NCBI GenBank assembly: GCA_031367405.1
Contig: JANLPT010000061.1
Span: forward strand, 1 to 19,671
Source: JALHNI01 sp031367405
Lineage (GTDB): Bacteria; Acidobacteriota; Terriglobia; Bryobacterales; Bryobacteraceae
Direction of reading: 5' to 3'
Length of the DNA stretch: 19,671 bases
The first letter of the stretch is position 1. Every line of letters begins with the position of its first letter. Made by a program: the position numbers and the translations under genes. Below, one piece after another: positions 1 through 6,649 of this stretch. The notes below the pieces were generated by a model. It did no database searches. It was not told where the DNA came from and was given only the letters and a program-made list of their open reading frames with translations.

Positions 1-75
1 CCTGGCAGTCTGAGCGGCAATAGCTCCGGAGGGACCGATGGAACGAAGGTATACACCCCTGTGCTGTACAAATAA
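1..75 (+). CDS. C-terminal end of an upstream gene, possibly Tad/pilus-associated (partial)
   Basis: The first reading frame is open from the left edge and stops with TAA at 73-75. The 24 visible residues are rich in Gly, Ser and Thr and end in GTKVYTPVLYK. The stop lies 10 bp before the first TadE-like gene, as expected in a tightly packed pilus operon, and TadG-like proteins commonly neighbour TadE genes. Too little is visible to assign a family. A competing reading in the third frame ends with TAG at 21-23, which would put the next start at the ATG at 38, preceded by GGAGGG (28-33). Confidence 0.45.
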   Translation, partial: PGSLSGNSSGGTDGTKVYTPVLYK

Positions 76-85
76 CAGGCCAATC

Positions 86-538
86 ATGAGAAGAAATAAA
101 GAAAAACAATCCGAACGGGGCAACGCCTTGGTGGAATTCGCTCTTGGGTTTACGTTGCTTTGGACGATATTCTCAGGGGTCTACCAAATTGGTTACGCGT
201 ACTACGTCTATAACGCCCTGCTCACGTCAGTCACCGACGCGGCGCAACTAGGTTCTAAGCTCGGTTACGACATTGGAAGCCCGCAGTCATACCAGACCGC
301 ACTCCGTAACATGGTGGTATATGGCGATATGGCGGCGGGCCACAGGAGCGTAGTTCCGAACTTGAATGCGAGCCACGTCGACGTCAGCGTCAACCTGGAT
401 GCCGAAGGCATGCCGACCTATGTTACGGTCGCCATCACCGGGTATAGCATCAATGCGCTTTTTACATCGTATAACCTCACCGACAAACCGCGCGTGACCA
501 CAAGGTATCTCGGCCAGATCAGTTGTTCCACCTGCTAA
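86..538 (+). CDS. TadE-like minor pilin
   Basis: A protein of 150 residues with the TadE-like architecture (Pfam TadE family): a short basic leader, the motif RGNALVEFALGF with Glu five residues after the Gly, one hydrophobic helix to about residue 40, then a small extracytoplasmic domain. In Tad systems such pseudopilins are cleaved by a TadV-type prepilin peptidase and help assemble the Flp pilus; the Gly and Glu+5 fit that processing. I prefer the ATG at 86, preceded by AGG at 77-79, because the upstream frame runs to 75 and because the leader then has normal length. The ATG at 38 has the stronger GGAGGG but would add 16 unusual residues with two Cys. The next gene starts 14 bp downstream, so the two are probably co-transcribed. 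Confidence 0.82.
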   Translation: MRRNKEKQSERGNALVEFALGFTLLWTIFSGVYQIGYAYYVYNALLTSVTDAAQLGSKLGYDIGSPQSYQTALRNMVVYGDMAAGHRSVVPNLNASHVDVSVNLDAEGMPTYVTVAITGYSINALFTSYNLTDKPRVTTRYLGQISCSTC

Positions 539-552
539 AAAGGCCATAATTT

Positions 553-1005
553 ATGAAATCATGTTCCAGACACCGGCGATCGGGAAAGAGTCAGAAGGGT
601 GCCGCCCTGGTGGAGACAGCGCTCGTGTTGACCACGCTCCTTTCCATGATCCTCTTCATTATGGACATGGGCCGCGTCTTACTGATCCAGCAATACATTA
701 CGGAACGGGCTCGCACTACCGTGCGAAACGCCGTGGTGAACAATTGGAGTACAGACGACGCCCGGAATTTTCTGGTTTTTAATAATACGACGGCTCCGGA
801 GGGGGGCGGGTCGGGCTTCTTGGGCCTGCTTCCCTCGCAGGTTTCGTCTCAGACCCTGGGAACTGTTGGCGAACCGAACCGTCGTTTGCAAATCACTGTT
901 TCGAATGTTCCCGCCGTTGTTTTTACCCCGTATCTCAACGGATCCTTTACTTTGCCACCGATCGTGGCCACCATGCCCGTGCAGAGCCTCGGCGCCACGA
1001 ACTGA
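553..1005 (+). CDS. TadE/TadG-like minor pilin
   Basis: The product has 150 residues: a basic N-terminus, the motif KGAALVETALVL (prepilin-like, Glu at +5), a hydrophobic segment to about residue 45, and an extracytoplasmic part with no Cys. This is the second TadE-like pseudopilin in a row, starting 14 bp after the first. An AAGG stretch around 540-543 is the likely ribosome site. Tandem TadE-like genes at the end of a tad locus are common, and they are thought to form a minor-pilin complex at the base or tip of the pilus. The assembly ATPase, secretin and major Flp pilin are not in the window and should lie to the left. Confidence 0.82.
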   Translation: MKSCSRHRRSGKSQKGAALVETALVLTTLLSMILFIMDMGRVLLIQQYITERARTTVRNAVVNNWSTDDARNFLVFNNTTAPEGGGSGFLGLLPSQVSSQTLGTVGEPNRRLQITVSNVPAVVFTPYLNGSFTLPPIVATMPVQSLGATN

Positions 1006-1057
1006 TACACGCTTCAGGTTTCAGAATAAACGCAAGATCTTGTCCGGCACCAACGGG

Positions 1058-1076
1058 GGAGCCGAACTCCGGCTCC
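1058..1076 (+). terminator. Hairpin, possible terminator of the tad transcript
   Basis: GGAGCCG (1058-1064), a five-base loop AACTC, then CGGCTCC (1070-1076) form a perfect 7-bp GC-rich stem 52 bp after the last pilin gene. No T-run follows, so a classical intrinsic terminator is not proven; it may only be a 3'-end stabilising hairpin. Confidence 0.4.
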
Positions 1077-1254
1077 GTAGAATTCGTCAACAGGCGAAGG
1101 GAGGGCGAGGCGGCCGATTAGGCGAGACCAGGATTTGCACAGAGCAAGGCAACAAGGCCAAGGACAACCCACTCCAGGTACAGGGGGGGCAAAGACCCTC
1201 GTACAGCGATCTCCGAGCGAGTTGGCCGCAAAGCAAGCAAAGTGCAAACAAAGG

Positions 1255-1327
1255 GTCGCGGTAGGGACGATCATCGCTGAGCGCCCCCCGCACAGATCCG
1301 TACGAGCGGCACTACCGCCTACGGCTC
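1255..1327 (-). ncRNA. Group II intron domains V and VI
   Basis: Domain V (1327-1295, minus strand): GAGCCGTA pairs with TACGGATC (one G/A mismatch), GCGG pairs with CCGC under a TAGTG loop, and the characteristic two-base CG bulge sits on the 3' side. The AGC catalytic triad is present in GAGC. Domain VI: GCGG (1291-1288) pairs with CCGC (1261-1258) and GGGGCG (1287-1282) with CGTCCC (1269-1264). The unpaired T1263-A1262 between them supplies a bulged A seven bases before an AC end at 1255. That is the normal place for the branch point and the normal AY intron end. The five-base rather than four-base loop suggests some decay. Confidence 0.78.
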
Positions 1328-1429
1328 CTACCTTGGATATTTGGCGTCAAAGCGAACCTCGGGATAGGGATGTAGAGTCCGTGGGCGAGGCAACCAGCGC
1401 GCGAACAAACGCGCCAGCCAAGCTGGCGA
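1328..1429 (-). pseudogene. C-terminal remnant of group II intron reverse transcriptase/maturase
   Basis: A short open stretch on the minus strand encodes 33 residues including WLPRPRTLHPYPEVRFDAK and ending in YPR, then TAG. To my knowledge, pairs of Pro/Arg-rich residues followed by an HPxPxxRFxA-type tail ending right at domain V mark the C-terminus of one group of bacterial group II intron maturases. The frame is closed upstream by TAA (1432-1430). None of the three frames beyond it gives recognisable reverse transcriptase sequence, so the protein is truncated rather than merely frameshifted. The RNA domains that follow directly give independent support. Confidence 0.6.
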
Positions 1430-1533
1430 TTACTTCGAGGCTGCTCTGCGCGGGCAGCGTCGCGACGAGGAGAGCCAAGGCGAATCAGCAATCGGCTGGT
1501 GATAGGCATCTTCGTATTCTTACGCAGTTACGA

Positions 1534-4500
1534 CTACCAGAGAGCCTTAAGGCCGAATTGAATCTGCCGGGGGGCGTTCGCTTGCGAAGCTATCACCCCG
1601 AACGCACTCGAGGTGACGCTGGTGTTCGGACTGCCGAAGCGGGGCGTGTTGAAGGCGTTCAGGAACTCGCCGCGCAGCTGAATGCGGACCTTTTCAAAGG
1701 GCTTGAAGTCTTTGAACAGCGACAGGTCGAAGTTCCTCACGCCATCGGAGCGGATGTCCGGCAGACGCGGGCCAAGTGTGCCGAAGGTAAATGGGGCGGG
1801 CTGCGTATACGGCGCGGTCGTGAAATAGCCGTTCAGGCGTTGATCCACCGGGCCGGTTAGCAATCCGGAAGTGCCGTTGTTATTCGGCCGGGTGGCGGAG
1901 GCGAACAGGCCGGACGTGTTGCTCGCCGAGAAAGATAGCGGATTGCCGTTCTGGAAAGTGGTGAAGCCATTCACCTGCCATCCACCGAGCACCGTGTCAG
2001 CCAGACGAGAAACGTTGGTGCCAAATCGGCGGCCGCGGCCAAAGGGGAGTTCGTAGATGTAGCTGACGACAAAACGATGCCGGATATCGAGATCCGACAA
2101 GCTGCGGCTGGCCCGGATGTCATAGGCGTTCTGGTGGCTGGTGCCGTTGTCAATCAGCTTCGACCAGGTGTAGGAGCCTTCGAAAGTAAAGCCCCGGGAG
2201 AAACGCTTGCTCAAGGTGTTTTGCCACGAGTGGTAGGTTGAAGATGCTCCCGCCGTATTCACGATTCCCACGGCCGCGAATTGCGGAAAGGGGCGGAGCA
2301 ACTGGCCGCGAGCGACTCGGGCATTTACTAATGTGCCGGTGGGAATCTTTCCGAAGAAAGGATTGTCGACTAACTGATTCAGTTGGGCGCCAAGCGGCAG
2401 TTTGTCGGGGGTGATTTGGTTATAAGTAACGCCACTGTGCAATTGGAGGCCGCGAGTGCCGACATAGGCTGACTCTACCAACATCTGGCCGGGGAGCTCA
2501 TGCTGAATATTGAAGTTCGCTTGCATGGAAAGCGGGGCTGGCGTCTCCCGGATCACTGCTTCCAGGTCAGTACCCGTACCGGTCAGCAGGCCTTCCTTAG
2601 AACCGGGTAGAGCGCGGAAGCCATTCGGGTAAGGGTCTCGCAAAAGGTTGGTGGGCGTGATGCCGTCCACGGAGTTTACCCAAAGATTGTCGAGACGCCA
2701 GCCCGTGGTGCCGATGGTGCCGTGCGCCGCCTGATGCGACTGGCCATAGATATTGGCGTAACCGGCGCGAAGCACCGTCTTTGGAGTAAGTTGGTAGGCG
2801 AGCCCGATGCGGGGTACAAGATTGTTGAGGTCCCAATTGTATTGATGCCGGCTATTGCCGTCCACTCCCACAAAAACCAGTCCACCCTTGGTGCCGCCAC
2901 CGAGCGGCGAGTTAGCGAGCGGATCGAAGTAGTTGGTGCGGTTGAAGCGTTCGGTGCGCGGCGTTTCGTAGTCATAACGGATGCCTAAGTTGAGCGTAAG
3001 TTTACGAGTAATTCGCCAATCGTCCTGGACATACCACGCCAGATACATGTTCTGGGTAGCCACATTCTTGAAGTTCTGAATCAGGTTATTCCCGCTGGAA
3101 CCGGTACCGAGTAAGAGTGAAGCGATACTATTGCCCGCCGTGGCGCTGGCCGCATTCGGATTCGGACCTTGCGTCATAGTGGCGGAGAAGCCGAACACGC
3201 CTTGATTGTCGAACTCCGAGACTCCCACGCGATGGAGGCGGCCTTCAAAGCCGACCTTTACCGTATGTTTGCCACTGATCTTGGTGAGGTTGGCCAACGC
3301 CGTATTGCTGTTAAAGGCGTTGGACCGGTTGCCATTGCCACCCAGGGAGACGTAACCGCCGGCTCCAATTCGCGGGAACATTTGGACGTCGAGGATTTGG
3401 TCCAGATACTTGGGGAAGCCGAGGGTAGATGGCGAGAAACCAAGACCTTGGTTGGCGAAAGTGTACAGCGTGCGGGCAAAGCCGAGCCGGGCGTTCAGGA
3501 TCATGGTGGGGGAGAGCGTGTTGGTGTAGTCGGCCACGGCACCGTGAACATCATCCGATTCAATCACGCGTCCTTCGGCAATCGTAATGTCCTTGGGGAA
3601 AAATATCGCCGGAACATTCTCGGTGTTCCTCTTCGAGTAACGGGCAAAGACCTTCTGTTGGTTCGTCAGATTGTGGTCGACGCGGACATCCCATTGATTC
3701 AGATTAATGCCGGCCGACCCTTGATTGGCATAGTTGTTTTGGTTGGTGACGGCGTTGCCGGCCGTATTGGATGGCGGATAGTACTTGAGCGAGTTGATGG
3801 CGACGGGGTCGAGACGGCTGGCCGGAATGCGGTTGCCGGCAAAAGCGTCACGGATGAAGCCGCCGGCGGGGTTGACGCGGGTCGAGAAGGGGTCATAGAT
3901 TTGGACCAGAGTACCATTGGCCACGCGGGTTTGGGAAAAGTCCGCCGCGCGCTCAAGGGCAGTGGGCACGGTAAAGATTGTTGACGCGGCTCGGCGTTCG
4001 CGCAGGCCTTCAAAAGATCCCATGACGAAGGTCTTGTTACGTTTGATGGGGCCAGAAATCGTGCCACCATATTGGCTGCGCTTGAAGCTATTCAGCTTCG
4101 CGCCGCGACGATTATCGAAGAAATTATTGGCGTCTAATTTCGAGTTGCGCAGAAACTCGTAGGCGCTTCCATGTAACTTGTTGTTACCGGACTTGAACAC
4201 CACATTCAATATGCTGCCCATGCTGCGGCCGTACTCCGCCGGGTAGTTAGCACCCATCACCTTAAACTCTTCGATCGCATCCACGGAAGGGAAGACGGAA
4301 ATGCCGCTAAAACCAGTCACCGTGGCGTGGGAAGCGCTTACGCCGTCAATCAGCGTGTCCATCTGGCGGGCGCGAGCGCCATTCACCGAGTAACGCATAT
4401 CCCCATAGATATTGCCAACCGTTCCCGAAACCCCGGGCGTCAAAAAGATGAGTGAGTAAACGTTACGAGTGTTGAGCGGCAGGTTGACAATGCGCTTGTT

Positions 4501-4905
4501 ATCCACCACTTTACCGATGGTGGAAGACGTGGTTTCGAGCAACGCGGCGTCGGCGGAGACAGAAACCGAATCGGTCACCTCGCCTACGGTCAGCGTGATA
4601 TCCACCCGGGCTTGCTGCTGGATTTGCAGCGTAATGCCGTCTTGCAGAAACTTCTTGAAGCCGGCCGCGCTGGCCTCCACCCGATAGAGGCCTGGCTGAA
4701 GCAAGGGTGCGGAATAGGCACCCGTCTCATCCGAATGTACTTCGGCGCGTGCATTGGTTCCGGTGTTAATGATGGCGACGGCGGCACCAGGCACTCCGGA
4801 TCCGGAGGCATCCTTGACGGAGCCCAGAATGGCACCCGTGAAGGACTGAGCGAAAAGGCCAATGGCCAGACTGGCGAACGCGAGGCAAAGGCGTAAAAAC
4901 GGCAT
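1534..4905 (-). CDS. Oar-like TonB-dependent receptor with carboxypeptidase-regulatory-like domain
   Basis: A protein of 1,123 residues. Residues 1-20 are a Sec signal peptide ending LFAQ. Residues ~22-105 form a carboxypeptidase-regulatory-like Ig fold (GAILGSVKDASGSGVPGA and PGLYRVEASAAGFKKF). A TonB plug follows at ~120-240 (VNLPLNTRNV, VNGARARQMDTLIDG, EEFKVMGANYPAEYGRS), then a large beta-barrel ending in an aromatic residue (LKALW), as expected for BAM-dependent insertion. Length and order match the Oar-like receptors that are greatly expanded in Acidobacteriota. They are presumed to import large carbon substrates such as oligosaccharides or peptides; the substrate cannot be told from sequence. 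No clear Shine-Dalgarno site precedes the ATG. An SMP-30-type gene lies 168 bp upstream on the same strand and may be functionally linked. Confidence 0.93.
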   Translation of the reverse strand: MPFLRLCLAFASLAIGLFAQSFTGAILGSVKDASGSGVPGAAVAIINTGTNARAEVHSDETGAYSAPLLQPGLYRVEASAAGFKKFLQDGITLQIQQQARVDITLTVGEVTDSVSVSADAALLETTSSTIGKVVDNKRIVNLPLNTRNVYSLIFLTPGVSGTVGNIYGDMRYSVNGARARQMDTLIDGVSASHATVTGFSGISVFPSVDAIEEFKVMGANYPAEYGRSMGSILNVVFKSGNNKLHGSAYEFLRNSKLDANNFFDNRRGAKLNSFKRSQYGGTISGPIKRNKTFVMGSFEGLRERRAASTIFTVPTALERAADFSQTRVANGTLVQIYDPFSTRVNPAGGFIRDAFAGNRIPASRLDPVAINSLKYYPPSNTAGNAVTNQNNYANQGSAGINLNQWDVRVDHNLTNQQKVFARYSKRNTENVPAIFFPKDITIAEGRVIESDDVHGAVADYTNTLSPTMILNARLGFARTLYTFANQGLGFSPSTLGFPKYLDQILDVQMFPRIGAGGYVSLGGNGNRSNAFNSNTALANLTKISGKHTVKVGFEGRLHRVGVSEFDNQGVFGFSATMTQGPNPNAASATAGNSIASLLLGTGSSGNNLIQNFKNVATQNMYLAWYVQDDWRITRKLTLNLGIRYDYETPRTERFNRTNYFDPLANSPLGGGTKGGLVFVGVDGNSRHQYNWDLNNLVPRIGLAYQLTPKTVLRAGYANIYGQSHQAAHGTIGTTGWRLDNLWVNSVDGITPTNLLRDPYPNGFRALPGSKEGLLTGTGTDLEAVIRETPAPLSMQANFNIQHELPGQMLVESAYVGTRGLQLHSGVTYNQITPDKLPLGAQLNQLVDNPFFGKIPTGTLVNARVARGQLLRPFPQFAAVGIVNTAGASSTYHSWQNTLSKRFSRGFTFEGSYTWSKLIDNGTSHQNAYDIRASRSLSDLDIRHRFVVSYIYELPFGRGRRFGTNVSRLADTVLGGWQVNGFTTFQNGNPLSFSASNTSGLFASATRPNNNGTSGLLTGPVDQRLNGYFTTAPYTQPAPFTFGTLGPRLPDIRSDGVRNFDLSLFKDFKPFEKVRIQLRGEFLNAFNTPRFGSPNTSVTSSAFGVIASQANAPRQIQFGLKALW

Positions 4906-5073
4906 AGTAAAGGAATATTAACAGAACGGAAACACGACAGAAAGGGTTAGCGGTCGACTTGTCGCTAGTATCCGATCTGTCCAGTGGCGGCCGGCATCCG
5001 GAACCGGACGGTCGAGGTTCGGCCCCGCTAAGACGTTGAGCGTCTACTGCCCACCAGGAGCACCGGCTCGAAC

Positions 5074-6069
5074 TCAATGGCCGGCGTCACGCTCATAGGA
5101 AACCCGGCCCGGCATGTCCATCTCGATGCTCCACAGCGTCCCGCCCGCCGTGATGAACAGCGTCTTCAGATTCGGTGCGCCAAAGGCGCAGTTCGTCACT
5201 TCGTCGAAAGGGATCGGAATAAACTCGAGGAGCTTGCCGGCGGGCGAAAGAACGTAAATTCCTCCTTTGAATTCGCCGGTTTCAAAAGGCGGGTGCGCTT
5301 TGTTGAGTCCCGCGGCGACGAAGAGGCGTCCGCGGCGGTCCATCTTGACGCCGTCCGGGCCGCGGCCCTGTTTCCAATCGAAGATCAGCGTCCGCGAGCC
5401 AGGGTCGACGGTGCCATTGTGGTGCAATGCGAAGCGCCAAAGCTTACGCGCCCCACCGGCATGGTTGTTATTATTGTCAGCGACGTAGAGGAACTCGTCT
5501 TGAGGCGAAACCAGCACGCCATTGGGCCGCTCAATTTCGTGGGTGATGACCCGCGACACTTTGCCCGGCGCATCAATGCGATAGACGCCTTCGACGAAGC
5601 GGCCGGCCGAGTCACGAATCTCCATACCGTCGCGCGATCCGTAGCGCGGATCGGAGAAGTAGATGCGGCCTTTCGAGTCAATGGTCAGGTCGTTCGGCTG
5701 ATTAAAACGGTGGCCGTCAAAACGATCGGCGAGCACCGTGATGGCACCGCTCAGTTCGGTACGGGTGACGCGGCGGTTCTTCGCTTCGCAAACCACCAAG
5801 CGCCCTTCATGATCGAAAAGCAGGCCGTTCGCGCCACCGGAATCCGCCCGAAAGACCCGCGTTCCTCCATCCGGATCACGTCGCTGAATTCGTCCATCGC
5901 CGCTGAAATAAAGGCTGCCGGCCGGGCTCCAGGCTGGTCCTTCACCCGCTCCACCGGTGTGAAGGCGCGTGGGCCTGGTTCCCCGGCTGATCGGTGAATC
6001 CGCCGCAAAGAATGGAGTCAGAAGGATGACAGCGCCAAGCGCAGACATTTTGAGCACTATCGACATCAT
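5074..6069 (-). CDS. Secreted SMP-30/gluconolactonase-like protein
   Basis: A 331-residue protein with an N-terminal signal peptide (~1-23) and a six-bladed propeller of the SMP-30/gluconolactonase/LRE family. The metal and active-site residues of the family are visible: Glu43 in GEGPAW, Asn126 in QPNDLTID, Asn183 in RPNGVLVS and Asp239 in GPDGVKMD. Family members are divalent-metal lactonases that hydrolyse sugar lactones; this one would act in the periplasm or outside. It starts 38 bp after the small LuxR-type gene and lies upstream of an Oar-like receptor, so it could process a ligand imported by that receptor. That link is inference. The start is an ATGATG pair, either of which could be used. 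Exact substrate unknown. Confidence 0.88.
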   Translation of the reverse strand: MMSIVLKMSALGAVILLTPFFAADSPISRGTRPTRLHTGGAGEGPAWSPAGSLYFSGDGRIQRRDPDGGTRVFRADSGGANGLLFDHEGRLVVCEAKNRRVTRTELSGAITVLADRFDGHRFNQPNDLTIDSKGRIYFSDPRYGSRDGMEIRDSAGRFVEGVYRIDAPGKVSRVITHEIERPNGVLVSPQDEFLYVADNNNNHAGGARKLWRFALHHNGTVDPGSRTLIFDWKQGRGPDGVKMDRRGRLFVAAGLNKAHPPFETGEFKGGIYVLSPAGKLLEFIPIPFDEVTNCAFGAPNLKTLFITAGGTLWSIEMDMPGRVSYERDAGH

Positions 6070-6107
6070 AGCCCGGGTTTCTGAAAGTCACTGGTAAAGT
6101 CTTGTTT

Positions 6108-6425
6108 CTAACGCAGGGTGAGCCTGAAGGCGGGACGGTGCGTGCTGGGGCAGAAATGGAGGATTTTCTCATGCGGCAACACCGCTAGTGGGCCGTCCTG
6201 CTTAGCTAGACTGATTCCCTCAATGTCGATCAACCCGCGCTGCAAGGCCAGGACCGCGGCGACCGTTCGATCGAGTACGTCGAATTTCCTGGCCATGCCC
6301 CTCAGATAGCCCTTCACCGTATGCCCGGTAAGGCCCAGCCGGTCCCCGACTTCCCGATTGCTGCGCCCACCCGCCACCAGCCGCAAGACGTCAAGTTCGC
6401 AGGCCGAGAGCCCATCGTCCGACAA
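6108..6425 (-). CDS. Small LuxR-type (GerE) helix-turn-helix regulator without receiver domain
   Basis: A protein of 105 residues if the TTG at 6425 is the start. Residues ~5-65 are a LuxR/NarL-type DNA-binding domain: LSACELDVLRLVAGGRSNRE, then VGDRLGLTGHTVKGYLRGMA as the recognition-helix part. The ~40 residues after it match nothing I recognise. The family usually carries an N-terminal receiver or ligand domain, which is missing. The frame is closed by a TGA just upstream, so this is either a single-domain regulator or the surviving end of a truncated response regulator. It ends 38 bp before the SMP-30-like gene on the same strand and could regulate that gene. No ATG and no strong Shine-Dalgarno site is present. 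Confidence 0.65.
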   Translation of the reverse strand: MSDDGLSACELDVLRLVAGGRSNREVGDRLGLTGHTVKGYLRGMARKFDVLDRTVAAVLALQRGLIDIEGISLAKQDGPLAVLPHEKILHFCPSTHRPAFRLTLR

Positions 6426-6455
6426 GGGTTTCCAGTGCCGGGGTTTCCGGTGTCA
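6426..6455. repeat. Imperfect tandem 15-mer
   Basis: GGGTTTCCAGTGCCG (6426-6440) is followed directly by GGGTTTCCGGTGTCA (6441-6455): 12 of 15 bases identical, with all three differences transitions. It abuts the TTG start of the LuxR-type gene and may be a regulator-binding pair or scar of a small duplication. Confidence 0.45.
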
Positions 6456-6577
6456 GGCAGTTAGAGCGCGAAAGCCAGCCCAGCCCGCCGGTGGACATTA
6501 GTTAGAGCTTCGGGGCTGAACGCCGGCCAAAAGGTTGGAATGATTTCCGCCGTTGAGGAAATTCCCGCCCACGCATC

Positions 6578-6617
6578 TTGAAACGAGAGGTGGCAGTTTT
6601 GCCTGTTCCCGTTTCAA
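6578..6617. promoter_or_regulatory. 40-bp inverted repeat upstream of the M28 peptidase gene
   Basis: TTGAAACG (6578-6585) is the exact reverse complement of CGTTTCAA (6610-6617). A second nested pair, GGCA (6592-6595) and TGCC (6600-6603), flanks GTTT at the centre. The structure ends 32 bp before the ATG of the peptidase gene, in the 224-bp gap between divergent genes. It could be an operator or a 5'-leader hairpin. Confidence 0.6.
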
Positions 6618-6649
6618 GGGTCTCGCGTCACATTTAGCGCTAAACTACC

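Larger units (their letters stand above)
1255..1429 (-). mobile_element. 3' fragment of a group II intron (5' truncated)
   Basis: Read on the minus strand, this segment holds in the correct order the last 33 codons of an intron-encoded reverse transcriptase/maturase (1429-1331), its TAG stop (1330-1328), domain V (1327-1295) and domain VI (about 1291-1258), ending in AC at 1255. In many bacterial group II introns the maturase stop lies directly before domain V, exactly as here. The rest of the maturase and intron domains I-III are absent: a stop at 1432-1430 interrupts the frame, and only about 100 bp separate it from the end of the Oar-like receptor gene. The element is therefore a dead remnant. 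Its 3' exon side continues at 1254 toward the pilus genes. Confidence 0.75.
1006..1533. other. Gene-poor region between the pilin genes and the receptor gene
   Basis: This 528-bp stretch holds the hairpin at 1058-1076 and the intron remnant at 1255-1429. In 1077-1254 and 1430-1533 I see no supportable gene: the open frames there are short, rich in Arg, Pro and Ser, and lack a credible ribosome site. It looks like a decayed insertion zone. Confidence 0.6.

Noticed and set aside
1347..1509. Minus-strand reading that, with one frameshift, would give a signal-peptide-like start (RLALLVATLPAQSS) of a small secreted protein.
   Set aside because: It needs an unproven frameshift, ends after about 43 codons, and overlaps the better supported maturase remnant in another frame.
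1135..1860. Plus-strand frame of 241 codons across the intron remnant and the end of the receptor gene.
   Set aside because: It lies mainly antisense to the Oar-like receptor and has no family resemblance; a shadow of GC-rich codon use.
3169..3984. Plus-strand frame of 271 codons inside the first receptor gene.
   Set aside because: Fully antisense to clear receptor sequence, with repetitive Val/Gly composition typical of antisense shadows.
5077..5997. Plus-strand frame of 306 codons opposite the SMP-30-like gene.
   Set aside because: The minus strand shows all family motifs; the plus frame has none.
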